Origin: JBBAFB01 sp041655595
GTDB taxonomy: Bacteria > Bacillota > DULZ01
Assembly: GCA_041655595.1 (NCBI GenBank)
Contig: JBBAFB010000096.1
Span: 1 to 8,375 of the forward strand
DNA length: 8,375 bases
Reading direction: 5' to 3'
Shown here: positions 1 through 5,280 of the stretch, one piece after another
Numbering within the stretch: position 1 is the first letter of the stretch
Layout: each line of letters starts with the position of its first letter
Notes under the pieces: model-generated
Database searches by the model: none
Told to the model about the DNA's origin: nothing
What the model saw: only the letters and a program-made list of their open reading frames with translations
Made by a program: the position numbers and the translations under genes

Positions 1-535
1 AACAATTAATGCTTTGGTGAGGTTGTTAGTGCCGGTGCTTGCCTACACCTCGGAAGAAATTTGGAGCTATATTCCCAAACCCAAGGGTAGCCCTATTAGC
101 GTGCAATTAACTTCCATGCCCGTTGTTAACAAAACCTATCTCAACGAAGAACTGGAAAGTAAGTGGGAAAAGCTTTTAGCTGTGCGAGGGGAAGTTGCCA
201 AAGCCCTGGAAGTGGCTCGGCAGGAAAAAATCATTGGGAATTCTTTAGAAGCAGAGGTAGAGCTTTATTTGGATGAAAAATGGCTGAAATTTTTACAACC
301 CTTAAAAAAGGATCTGTTAATGATTTTTATTGTATCCGATTTGGAATTGTATCCATTGGCCATGGCTAGAGAAGATTTATTTGCCTCCGGCGAATTAGAA
401 GGTTTCCAAGTAAAAATAATCCCAGCCACCGCGGAAAAATGTGAACGTTGTTGGAACTACAGTGCTTCCGTAGGGACAAATCGGGAGCATCCCACAATTT
501 GTGCCCGCTGTGGGGAAGTATTAAAACAAATTTAA
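1..535 (+). CDS. ileS: Isoleucyl-tRNA synthetase, C-terminal part (5' end outside window)
   Basis: This is the last 177 or so codons of isoleucyl-tRNA synthetase, the cytoplasmic class I enzyme that charges tRNA-Ile. The frame is open to the left edge (reading TINALVRLLVPVLAYTSEEIW from base 2), so the true start lies upstream. What is visible is the end of the anticodon-binding helical domain (the PVLAYTSEEIW stretch is typical) and the C-terminal zinc-binding domain. That domain has the pattern CERCW, about 20 residues, then CARC, four cysteines expected to hold one zinc ion. This pattern separates IleRS from the related Val and Leu enzymes. The stop at 533-535 is followed almost at once by an intrinsic terminator, so ileS ends its transcript here. 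The DksA-like, lspA and pseudouridine synthase genes downstream match the order known in B. subtilis. Identity is firm; nothing can be said about the catalytic half. Confidence 0.96.
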   Translation, partial: TINALVRLLVPVLAYTSEEIWSYIPKPKGSPISVQLTSMPVVNKTYLNEELESKWEKLLAVRGEVAKALEVARQEKIIGNSLEAEVELYLDEKWLKFLQPLKKDLLMIFIVSDLELYPLAMAREDLFASGELEGFQVKIIPATAEKCERCWNYSASVGTNREHPTICARCGEVLKQI

Positions 536-537
536 CT

Positions 538-567
538 AAAAAAGCCCACCAAAAGGTGGGTTTTTTT
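538..567 (+). terminator. Rho-independent terminator after ileS
   Basis: A six-base GC-rich stem CCCACC (545-550) / GGTGGG (555-560) closes an AAAA loop and is followed by seven T (561-567). The upstream A run (538-543) can pair with the T run, and G544 can wobble with T561, giving a long A/U-extended stem. It begins two bases after the ileS stop. Confidence 0.92.
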
Positions 568-570
568 AGA

Positions 571-599
571 TTGAATTTCCAATGATTTTTGAGGATAAT
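571..599 (+). promoter_or_regulatory. Candidate sigma-A-type promoter for the DUF5665/DksA-like pair
   Basis: TTGAAT at 571-576 (4 of 6 to TTGACA) is separated by exactly 17 bases from GATAAT at 594-599 (5 of 6 to TATAAT). It lies just past the ileS terminator, where a new promoter is needed. Predicted start is near 606, giving a leader of roughly 68 bases. CATAAT at 607-612 is an alternative -10 without a good -35. Confidence 0.45.
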
Positions 600-673
600 T
601 AAAAGGCATAATATAGAATGAATCAAAGTGGTCTTACCCTATGCATGAGATTCAAATTTAAGGGGGAATATTA

Positions 674-955
674 ATGAGGGAACAGCGGGAGGAATTGGAG
701 CAAAAATCGGAAGAGCTTATCGCTAGAATGGAAAAGCTGCACTTGGCCGAATACGTAGATATGTTGCAAAGCCCTGGAAGGCTGTGGCGGCTGAACTTTT
801 TTGCCGGTATAGCCAGGGGATTAGGTATGGCAGTGGGCTTTACTATCCTAGGTGCTTTTGTGCTGTATTTGCTACAAAAGCTAGTAACATTTAACTTACC
901 TGTGATAGGGGATTTTATAGCCGATATTGTGCGCATTGTACTTGAACGGTACTAA
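674..955 (+). CDS. Small membrane protein, DUF5665 family
   Basis: This 93-residue protein resembles the DUF5665 family found in clostridial genomes; no function is established for it. The first 30 or so residues are charged and probably helical (REQREELEQKSEELIARMEKL), possibly a short coiled coil. The conserved-looking middle is LAEYVDMLQSPGRLWRLNFFAGIARGLG. A hydrophobic segment follows at about residues 50-72 (GMAVGFTILGAFVLYLLQKLV), then a second, more amphipathic hydrophobic stretch (LPVIGDFIADIVRIVLERY). This suggests an inner-membrane anchored protein with its charged N terminus in the cytoplasm. The ATG at 674 is preceded by AGGGGG (661-666) at 7 bases, a good ribosome site. The DksA-like gene starts 17 bases after the stop, so the two probably share a transcript. 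Family assignment is from pattern memory; role unknown. Confidence 0.85.
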   Translation: MREQREELEQKSEELIARMEKLHLAEYVDMLQSPGRLWRLNFFAGIARGLGMAVGFTILGAFVLYLLQKLVTFNLPVIGDFIADIVRIVLERY

Positions 956-972
956 AAAGGAGGCAGATTCGC

Positions 973-1578
973 TTGGAAAGGGAAAAACTAGGCTACTACC
1001 GGGACAGGCTCTTGGAAAAAAAGAAAAAGCTTGCCGATTCTATAAGATCAATAGAAGAAGGGGGCATTCATGTATCCATGCAGGATAGCTTCAGTGAACT
1101 TTCTCTTTATGATAACCACCCTGCAGATATCGGCAGTGAATTGTTTGAAAGGGGAAAAGATCTGGCGCTAAGGGATCAAGCTATAATAGAGCTAAAAAAG
1201 GTGGAAGAGGCTTTAGTAAGGGTTGGCAACGGCAGTTACGGCCTTTGCATTTCCTGCCACCAACCTATTAACGAGGAACGCTTGAAGGTGATTCCGGAAG
1301 CGTCCTGGTGTAAAAAATGCAGGCAGGACCTTGAAGGGCAAGGAAATTTACAAGTCAGGCCCATTGAGGAAGGAGTAATTTCACCTCCCTTTGGCGGGAG
1401 TAAACAAAAAAATGAAGTCCAATTTGACGGAGAGGATTCCTGGCAGGCGGTGGCTCGGTACGGTAGTTCTGATACTCCTTCAGATTTGGGAGAGGAATAT
1501 GCCCAATATCCAAACATTTATCAGGATTGGGATGAGGATAGGGGTACTGTAGAGGATGTGGAAGAAACAACAACATAG
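973..1578 (+). CDS. TraR/DksA-type C4 zinc-finger protein, YteA/YlyA family
   Basis: This 201-residue protein belongs to the Firmicute YteA/YlyA branch of the DksA/TraR family, proteins thought to act on RNA polymerase and linked to sporulation or stress. An N-terminal charged helical region (residues 1-30) leads to a conserved block, ELSLYDNHPADIGSELFERG (residues 42-61), then a helix and a four-cysteine zinc finger: Cys92, Cys95, Cys113 and Cys116 (CISC...CKKC). The tail after about residue 145 is acidic and low in complexity, typical of this branch and absent from proteobacterial DksA. The start is TTG at 973, chosen because AAAGGAGG (956-963) sits 9 bases upstream. B. subtilis has the DksA-like gene ylyA in this same position between ileS and lspA, which supports orthology. 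No terminator is visible after the stop, so some read-through into lspA is possible. Confidence 0.9.
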   Translation: MEREKLGYYRDRLLEKKKKLADSIRSIEEGGIHVSMQDSFSELSLYDNHPADIGSELFERGKDLALRDQAIIELKKVEEALVRVGNGSYGLCISCHQPINEERLKVIPEASWCKKCRQDLEGQGNLQVRPIEEGVISPPFGGSKQKNEVQFDGEDSWQAVARYGSSDTPSDLGEEYAQYPNIYQDWDEDRGTVEDVEETTT

Positions 1579-1623
1579 TAAAATAGCGGCAATAATATTT
1601 TTTTATAACATGGTCTTGATAAA

Positions 1624-1652
1624 TTGCAGCAAATCTTCTCCTGTGCTAAAAT
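1624..1652 (+). promoter_or_regulatory. Candidate extended -10 promoter for lspA
   Basis: TGCTAAAAT at 1644-1652 is an extended -10 (TGn followed by TAAAAT, 5 of 6). A weak -35, TTGCAG at 1624-1629, lies 17 bases upstream; extended -10 promoters tolerate poor -35 boxes. The predicted start near 1659 is about a dozen bases ahead of the ribosome site at 1671. Confidence 0.5.
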
Positions 1653-1670
1653 GAATTGATATAAAGGCAT

Positions 1671-1677
1671 GGGGGGG
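1671..1677 (+). promoter_or_regulatory. All-G ribosome binding site for lspA, fixes the TTG start
   Basis: Seven consecutive G bases lie 7 bases before the TTG at 1685. Pairing with the 16S anti-Shine-Dalgarno CCUCC would need a G-U wobble at the centre. No in-frame ATG lies near, so this tract supports TTG as the lspA start. Confidence 0.65.
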
Positions 1678-1684
1678 TTATTAT

Positions 1685-2143
1685 TTGTCACTTTTTTTAA
1701 TTGCTTCAGTAGTAATTATTTTCGATCAAATAACAAAATACTTGGTAAGAAACTCAATGTGTTTGGGGGAAACTATTCCGCTGATCCCCAACTTCTTCCA
1801 TATAACTCATGTGCAAAATCCCGGTGCCGCTTTTGGTATTCTAGCGTATCAAACAAGTTTTTTCATTTTAATCGGGGTATTGGTTATTTTTTTTATTTTT
1901 TACTTTTGGAGGCAGCTGGGGGAAGGTAAACTGCTCTTAAAGTTTGCTTTATCCCTACAATTAGGCGGGGCAATAGGTAATTTAATAGATCGTATTTATT
2001 TTGGGCAGGTAACAGATTTTTTCGATTTCAGGGTTTTCCCTGTTTTCAACATAGCCGACATAGCAATTACCGTGGGTGTGGGCTTATTATGTTTAGAAAT
2101 CCTTCTCCCTTCATTTAAAAAACAGGTAGAGGAACAAAAATGA
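1685..2143 (+). CDS. lspA: Lipoprotein signal peptidase (signal peptidase II)
   Basis: This integral membrane aspartic protease cleaves the signal peptide from diacylglyceryl-modified prolipoproteins. At 152 residues it has the normal family length and four predicted membrane helices (about 2-21, 57-74, 83-101 and 124-142). All conserved motifs are present: FDQITKYLV (13-21), NPGAAFGIL (45-53), GGAIGNLIDR (94-103), VTDFFDF (109-115) and FNIADIAIT (121-129). The likely catalytic pair is Asp111 and Asp125, both intact. The start is TTG, read from the G7 ribosome site. The last codons overlap the next gene as ATGA, so the two are translationally coupled. A promoter with an extended -10 lies just upstream. 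The ileS-ylyA-lspA-ylyB order is shared with B. subtilis. Identity is secure. Confidence 0.96.
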   Translation: MSLFLIASVVIIFDQITKYLVRNSMCLGETIPLIPNFFHITHVQNPGAAFGILAYQTSFFILIGVLVIFFIFYFWRQLGEGKLLLKFALSLQLGGAIGNLIDRIYFGQVTDFFDFRVFPVFNIADIAITVGVGLLCLEILLPSFKKQVEEQK

Positions 2144-3057
2144 AAGAGAAAAAAAGCTTTTTAATCGGCCCCCGGGAAGAAAACATTAGGGTAGACAAAT
2201 TATTAGCAACCAAATTAGCAGGTTACTCTCGGGCAAGGATTCAGCGGTTGATTGAAATGGGGCTGGTGGAGCTATCGGGTAATGTAATCAAAGGGAATGT
2301 AAAAGGAAAAGTAGGCGATAAGCTTGAAATATTTTTACCGCCGGAGGAGCCACTAAAAGTTCTTCCGGAGGCAATTCCCTTAGAGATTGTTTATGAGGAT
2401 GATGATCTGTTAATCATTAATAAGCCTCAAGGCTTGGTGGTTCATCCCGCCGCCGGGAATGAACAGGGTACCTTAGTCAATGCCCTTTTACATTATTATC
2501 CGCCTATTAAAGAGGTAAATGATCAGTTAAGGCCGGGGATTGTTCATCGTTTGGATAAAGATACCTCCGGGTTAATGGTAGTTGCCAAAAATGATCCCTC
2601 TTTCAAAAGGTTGGCAGAGCAACTAAAAGCTTACCAAATTAAAAGAAGGTATCTGGCCATTGTTCACGGTAGCATAGCGGAGGCGGGGGGAAAGATAGAA
2701 GCCCCCATCGGGCGACATCCCGGGGACAGAAAAAAAATGGCGGTTGTTAATCAGAGGGGTAGATATGCCCTCTCCCAATATTGGGTAAAAAAACGCTTTG
2801 AAAAGTATTCTTATTTGGAAGTGGGACTTCATACGGGCAGAACCCACCAGATTAGGGTACACCTGGCCTACATCGGACATCCGATTTTGGGAGATATGGT
2901 TTATGGAACTAAAAAAAAGCATTTAGGTATAGATACCCAAATGCTCCATGCCTTTCAACTAGGCTTTAATCACCCGGTCAAAGGTGGCTGGCTTGAGTTT
3001 ACCTCCCCTTTGCCCCATAAATTTCAAGCTGTTTTAAACCAATTGGAATCGGGTTAA
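2140..3057 (+). CDS. rluD: RluA/RluD-family 23S rRNA pseudouridine synthase (YlyB-like)
   Basis: This enzyme converts specific uridines in RNA, probably 23S rRNA helix 69 by family resemblance, to pseudouridine. The 305 residues comprise an S4 RNA-binding domain (about 15-75, with RVDKLLATKLAGYSRARIQRLI) and the RluA catalytic domain. The signature HRLDKDTSGLMVVAKND spans residues 136-152, with catalytic Asp139; the second family motif, GRTHQIRVHL followed by HPILGD, is at 233-252. The ATG at 2140 overlaps the lspA stop by four bases, with AGAGGA just upstream. Its stop is only 3 bases from the stop of the opposite-strand gene, and no terminator is visible. The symbol is by family: the B. subtilis equivalent at this locus is ylyB, and the exact target uridines cannot be read from sequence. 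Confidence 0.94.
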   Translation: MKEKKSFLIGPREENIRVDKLLATKLAGYSRARIQRLIEMGLVELSGNVIKGNVKGKVGDKLEIFLPPEEPLKVLPEAIPLEIVYEDDDLLIINKPQGLVVHPAAGNEQGTLVNALLHYYPPIKEVNDQLRPGIVHRLDKDTSGLMVVAKNDPSFKRLAEQLKAYQIKRRYLAIVHGSIAEAGGKIEAPIGRHPGDRKKMAVVNQRGRYALSQYWVKKRFEKYSYLEVGLHTGRTHQIRVHLAYIGHPILGDMVYGTKKKHLGIDTQMLHAFQLGFNHPVKGGWLEFTSPLPHKFQAVLNQLESG

Positions 3058-3060
3058 ACT

Positions 3061-3423
3061 CTATTCGGAAGCGGGTTTTGAGGTTTTTAAACCTATCAGG
3101 ACCCCAATTGCACTTAAAAAAGTTACTATGACGAAATCCTGCAGCATCACCATCCCCTCTGGCCAGGGAATATGGAAAGCAAAATAAAATAAGTAAATAA
3201 CAAAATTAAAGCATAAATTTACTGACAATACAAAGTTCCAAATTGAGGAGGCCTCGAATTTTTTCCTCCAAAATATTGTGAACAGCAAGCTGGCGGGTAT
3301 AAAAATAATTGAATTTCTTATAATACTATTTAAAAATCCGCCGCTATCCCCCGTTAATAGCAAGCTAAAATAAGTTAAGGCAAATAAAACAGCCTGGGTG
3401 GTCAAAAATTGTATAATATGCAT
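3061..3423 (-). CDS. Hypothetical four-helix membrane protein
   Basis: I do not recognise this 120-residue protein. It is very hydrophobic, with four likely membrane helices at about residues 8-24, 34-53, 61-84 and 95-112; short charged segments (WRKKFEASS, KTSKPASE) lie between or after them. The size and pattern recall small four-helix integral membrane proteins, but no diagnostic motif is visible. The frame has an ATG at 3429, but the ribosome site AAGGGGGA (3437 down to 3430) leaves only one base before it; the ATG at 3423 has a proper 7-base spacing and is preferred. A candidate promoter lies at 3480-3451. It is convergent with the pseudouridine synthase gene and divergent from hslO, and it is the only minus-strand gene in the window. 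It looks translated, because the ribosome site, promoter and membrane pattern agree; function unknown. Confidence 0.72.
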   Translation of the reverse strand: MHIIQFLTTQAVLFALTYFSLLLTGDSGGFLNSIIRNSIIFIPASLLFTIFWRKKFEASSIWNFVLSVNLCFNFVIYLFYFAFHIPWPEGMVMLQDFVIVTFLSAIGVLIGLKTSKPASE

Positions 3424-3429
3424 GTTCAT

Positions 3430-3437
3430 TCCCCCTT
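3430..3437 (-). promoter_or_regulatory. Ribosome binding site deciding the start of the minus-strand gene
   Basis: On the minus strand this reads AAGGGGGA. It is one base from the ATG at 3429 and seven bases from the ATG at 3423. The second spacing is normal and the first unworkable, so the protein probably starts MHIIQF rather than MNMHIIQF. Confidence 0.65.
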
Positions 3438-3450
3438 GTTCACGCCTAAT

Positions 3451-3480
3451 ATTTTAACTCAAAAGGGTACCTGTTGTCTA
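3451..3480 (-). promoter_or_regulatory. Candidate promoter for the minus-strand membrane protein gene
   Basis: Read on the minus strand, TAGACA (3480-3475, 5 of 6 to TTGACA) is 18 bases from TAAAAT (3456-3451, 5 of 6 to TATAAT). The predicted start is near 3444, a few bases before the ribosome site at 3437. Confidence 0.45.
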
Positions 3481-3508
3481 TAAAGAAGCCGGAGGTTGAG
3501 CAGTTTAA

Positions 3509-4399
3509 ATGTTAACTGATTATGCTATCAGAGCAGTTACTGAGGATGCATTTTTAAGAGCGATCGTATCTAAAACTACTAATTTAGCTGATAAAGCCAG
3601 GCAAAAACATCATACTTATCCAACAGCAACCGCCGCTCTGGGAAGGCTGCTCACAGGTGCGGCTATGCTGGGCATGACCTTGAAGGGTGATGAACGGTTA
3701 AGCCTGATGATCAAAGGAGACGGTCCCCTGGGACAATTATTGGCGGTTAGCCGCAGCAATGGTTTTGTAAAGGGCTATGTTGCCGAACCCCAAACTCATC
3801 TTCCCTTAAATTCTCAGGGTAAACTGGATGTCGGAAAAGCCGTTGGTGAGGGGATGCTCTATATTACCAAGGATTTGGGGCTAAAAGAACCATATAGGGG
3901 CAGTAGTCCTTTAATCACGGGTGAAATTGCTGAGGATTTAACTAATTATTTTGCTGTTTCGGAGCAAACCCCATCTGCCATTGCTTTAGGGGTGCTAGTA
4001 GATGTGGATAATAGCGTTAAGGCCGCCGGGGGCTTTTTAGTGCAATTAATGCCGGGGGCCCCGGATTCCTTAGTGGAAAAGTTAGAGCAAAATCTGGCCC
4101 ATATAAAATCAGTTAGTGATCACTTTGCCCAAGGTAAAACTCCGGAGGAGCTGCTGGCTGTCGTATTTAATGGGCTCGATCACCAGATTCTAGAAAGGCA
4201 GGAACTGAAGTTCCTTTGCGATTGCAGCCGTTCAAGTATGGAAAGGGTTTTACTCAGTTTGGGCGAAGAGGAGTTAATCAGCTTGAAAGAAGAACAAAAG
4301 GGTGCGGAAATCCGCTGCCATTATTGTAATCGGGCTTATCAATTCTCTGAACAGGAGCTGACAGATTTGGCAAAACAAGTTAGCAAAAGGAAGGAATAG
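3509..4399 (+). CDS. hslO: Hsp33 redox-regulated molecular chaperone
   Basis: Hsp33 is a cytoplasmic holdase activated by oxidation and heat. In the reduced protein four cysteines hold zinc; oxidation forms two disulfides, releases zinc and exposes client-binding surface. The 296 residues match the family length. The N-terminal core (1-180 or so) includes LGRLLTGAAMLG (44-55) and the conserved DGPLG (71-75) and GYVAEP (89-94). The C-terminal redox switch has Cys237-x-Cys239 and Cys270-x2-Cys273, the complete CXC/CXXC set. The start is bounded: an in-frame TAA sits immediately before the ATG at 3509. The ribosome site GGAGG (3491-3495) is 13 bases away, longer than usual, so translation may be modest. 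No GC-rich terminator follows the stop; an AT-rich stretch leads to the pyr promoter. It is an insertion relative to the B. subtilis ylyB-pyrR order. Confidence 0.95.
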   Translation: MLTDYAIRAVTEDAFLRAIVSKTTNLADKARQKHHTYPTATAALGRLLTGAAMLGMTLKGDERLSLMIKGDGPLGQLLAVSRSNGFVKGYVAEPQTHLPLNSQGKLDVGKAVGEGMLYITKDLGLKEPYRGSSPLITGEIAEDLTNYFAVSEQTPSAIALGVLVDVDNSVKAAGGFLVQLMPGAPDSLVEKLEQNLAHIKSVSDHFAQGKTPEELLAVVFNGLDHQILERQELKFLCDCSRSSMERVLLSLGEEELISLKEEQKGAEIRCHYCNRAYQFSEQELTDLAKQVSKRKE

Positions 4400-4412
4400 G
4401 GGGCGCAATCGA

Positions 4413-4427
4413 ATTTTTATTAAAAAT
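4413..4427. repeat. AT-only palindrome upstream of the pyr promoter
   Basis: ATTTTTA-T-TAAAAAT is a perfect 7-base inverted repeat around one T, inside an A/T-rich block (about 4411-4448) that ends just before the -35 box at 4452. It may act as an UP element for RNA polymerase alpha subunits or as a weak hslO transcript end. With a one-base centre it is unlikely to be a functional RNA hairpin. Confidence 0.35.
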
Positions 4428-4451
4428 AAATATTTTTTTCTAAATAGAAGC

Positions 4452-4480
4452 TTGACTCCTTTTGTTGACAAGAGTAGAAT
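4452..4480 (+). promoter_or_regulatory. Main promoter of the pyr operon
   Basis: TTGACT at 4452-4457 (5 of 6) is separated by exactly 17 bases from TAGAAT at 4475-4480 (5 of 6). The predicted start near 4487 places the transcript 5' end about 13 bases before the PyrR anti-antiterminator, as expected for an attenuated leader. The upstream block is A/T rich. Confidence 0.75.
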
Positions 4481-4499
4481 TTAATCAGAAAAAATATTT

Positions 4500-4532
4500 G
4501 CCTTTAAAATGGTCCCGAGAGGTCAGGAAGGC
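4500..4532 (+). promoter_or_regulatory. PyrR-binding anti-antiterminator in the pyrR leader
   Basis: The leader RNA can fold as a lower stem, GCCUUU (4500-4505) with GGAAGGC (4526/4527-4532), a 5' internal loop AAAAU (4506-4510), and an upper stem GGUC (4511-4514) / GGUC (4521-4524). A hexaloop CCGAGA (4515-4520) closes it. The known PyrR site consensus is ARUCCNGNGAGGYU; this matches at every position except the outermost pair, which is G-C instead of A-U, so pairing is kept. By analogy with Bacillus, PyrR with UMP binds here, blocks the antiterminator and lets the terminator at 4558-4586 form. Confidence 0.88.
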
Positions 4533-4565
4533 TATGTTATACTCAGTAGAACCTTCCAGCCTGCT
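4526..4565 (+). promoter_or_regulatory. Antiterminator pairing in the pyrR leader
   Basis: AGGCU (4529-4533) can pair with AGCCU (4558-4562), extended past one mismatch by G4527-C4564 and G4526-U4565. This uses the 3' arm of the anti-antiterminator and the 5' arm of the terminator, so it excludes both. GGAAGG (4526-4531) can alternatively pair with CCUUCC (4552-4557). Confidence 0.65.
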
Positions 4566-4586
4566 CAAAAGAAAGCAGGTTTTTTT
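4558..4586 (+). terminator. Attenuator terminator upstream of pyrR
   Basis: CCTGCT (4560-4565) pairs with AGCAGG (4574-4579) around an eight-base loop, followed by seven T (4580-4586). G4559 and A4558 can extend the stem into the T run. It lies in the leader, before the pyrR ribosome site, so it is a regulated terminator rather than the hslO end. Confidence 0.9.
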
Positions 4587-4606
4587 ATGCAAAGGAGGTT
4601 TTTAAC

Positions 4607-5155
4607 ATGAATTTTATAGCAAAAGCTGAAATCATGGATGCAGACAAAATCAGAAGAGCCCTTACTAGAATTGCTCATGAAATTGTAGAAAGGAATAGGG
4701 GTACTGAGGATTTGGTGCTGATCGGTATCAGGAGGAGAGGGGTTCCTTTATCCCTCAGAATTCAGGCCTTGATAGAGGAAATTGAAGGGGTGAGCGTTCC
4801 TGCCGGCGTTTTGGATATCACCCTTTACAGGGATGATTTGACCACCTTATCCTACCAGCCCATAGTTCGTAAAACCGAGGTTCCTTTTTCAATTGAGAAT
4901 AAAAGGGTGGTATTAGTGGATGATGTTCTTTATACGGGTCGAACCATCCGCGCCGCCTTGGATGCTTTAATGGATTTAGGCAGGCCGGCCCAAATTCAAT
5001 TGGCAGTGTTAATAGATCGGGGACATAGGGAACTGCCCATCCGAGCGGATTATGTAGGTAAGAATGTTCCCACTTCCAATAGGGAGACGGTTTCGGTGAA
5101 AATAATCGAAACTGATGGTACCGAATCAGTACAGATTCTTGAAAAAAAAGAATAA
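4607..5155 (+). CDS. pyrR: PyrR: pyr operon attenuation regulator / uracil phosphoribosyltransferase
   Basis: PyrR is a cytoplasmic RNA-binding protein that senses UMP/UTP against PRPP and promotes termination in pyr mRNA; it usually also has uracil phosphoribosyltransferase activity (uracil + PRPP to UMP + PPi). The 182 residues match the family length. The PRPP-binding loop VVLVDDVLYTGRTIRAALDAL spans residues 101-121, with the acidic pair Asp105-Asp106. Other family marks are ALTRIAHEIVERN (18-30), the IGIRRRG stretch (39-45), the LDITLYRDD block (69-77) and LIDRGHRELPIRADYVGK (135-152). AAAGGAGG (4591-4598) lies 8 bases before the ATG. The gene is preceded by one PyrR-type attenuator and followed by another, so it probably regulates its own synthesis as well as pyrB onwards. 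The promoter is at 4452-4480. No unusual residues were seen. Confidence 0.97.
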   Translation: MNFIAKAEIMDADKIRRALTRIAHEIVERNRGTEDLVLIGIRRRGVPLSLRIQALIEEIEGVSVPAGVLDITLYRDDLTTLSYQPIVRKTEVPFSIENKRVVLVDDVLYTGRTIRAALDALMDLGRPAQIQLAVLIDRGHRELPIRADYVGKNVPTSNRETVSVKIIETDGTESVQILEKKE

Positions 5156-5159
5156 AATA

Positions 5160-5194
5160 CTCCTTTAACACAGGTTCAGAGAAACCGTAAGGAG
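5160..5194 (+). promoter_or_regulatory. Second PyrR-binding anti-antiterminator, between pyrR and pyrB
   Basis: A lower stem CUCCUU (5160-5165) / AAGGAG (5189-5194) flanks an upper stem GGUU (5173-5176) / AACC (5183-5186) with hexaloop CAGAGA (5177-5182); the 5' internal loop is 5166-5172. The loop fits the CNGNGA of the PyrR consensus exactly. Three of the four upper-stem pairs differ from the Bacillus consensus (G-C for A-U, U-A for U-G, U-A for C-G), all still paired. It begins 5 bases after the pyrR stop. Confidence 0.82.
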
Positions 5195-5222
5195 GTGGCA
5201 GTTAAGCTATTTATGCCTCTTT
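5189..5222 (+). promoter_or_regulatory. Antiterminator pairing in the pyrR-pyrB gap
   Basis: GGCA (5197-5200) can pair with TGCC (5214-5217), and with U5196 bulged the helix continues G5195-U5218, G5194-C5219, A5193-U5220, G5192-U5221, G5191-U5222. It uses the 3' arm of the PyrR site stem and the 5' arm of the terminator, giving the mutually exclusive fold expected for a PyrR attenuator. Confidence 0.6.
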
Positions 5223-5244
5223 CAAAACGGAAAGAGGTTTTTTT
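5216..5244 (+). terminator. Attenuator terminator between pyrR and pyrB
   Basis: CCTCTTTC (5216-5223) is perfectly complementary to GAAAGAGG (5230-5237) around loop AAAACG, followed by seven T (5238-5244). It would end transcripts after pyrR unless the antiterminator forms. Confidence 0.93.
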
Positions 5245-5274
5245 ATAGGAAAAATTGATTGAATGCTTGAATAA

Positions 5275-5280
5275 GGGGGG
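5275..5280 (+). promoter_or_regulatory. All-G ribosome binding site for pyrB, favours the ATG at 5289
   Basis: Six G bases lie 8 bases before the ATG at 5289 but only 5 before the in-frame TTG at 5286. The ATG has the better spacing and is the stronger codon, so it is taken as the start. Confidence 0.65.

Noticed and set aside
568..673. Leader before the DUF5665 gene considered as a T-box or other riboswitch
   Set aside because: About 70 bases after the predicted start, with no T-box sequence, no terminator and no stable hairpin seen by eye.
1669..1929. ATG-initiated open frame of 86 codons over the start of lspA
   Set aside because: The encoded sequence is compositionally odd (Asn, Ser, Phe rich) with no family resemblance, and the overlapping lspA frame has all signal peptidase motifs.
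2623..2922. Open frame antisense to the pseudouridine synthase gene
   Set aside because: No ribosome site or recognisable protein; it lies opposite conserved RluA-family motifs and is best explained as a by-product of the sense codons.
3081..3094. Palindrome AGGTTT-TT-AAACCT near the convergent gene ends, considered as a bidirectional terminator
   Set aside because: The centre is too short for a stable loop, no T run follows on either strand, and it lies inside the coding part of the minus-strand gene.
3479..3484. TATAAA as a plus-strand -10 for hslO
   Set aside because: It has no acceptable -35, and the start would fall on the ribosome site at 3491. The hslO promoter stays unassigned, although this box overlaps the minus-strand -35 at 3475-3480.
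3424..3508. Divergent intergenic region examined for an operator or inverted repeats
   Set aside because: No convincing dyad or repeated operator was found; only promoter-like boxes and ribosome sites are visible.
4465..4470. Perfect TTGACA -35 box in the pyr promoter region
   Set aside because: At 16-18 base spacing only A-rich sequence resembling no -10 follows. The TTGACT/TAGAAT pair at 4452-4480 is much better; the TTGACA lies in its spacer.
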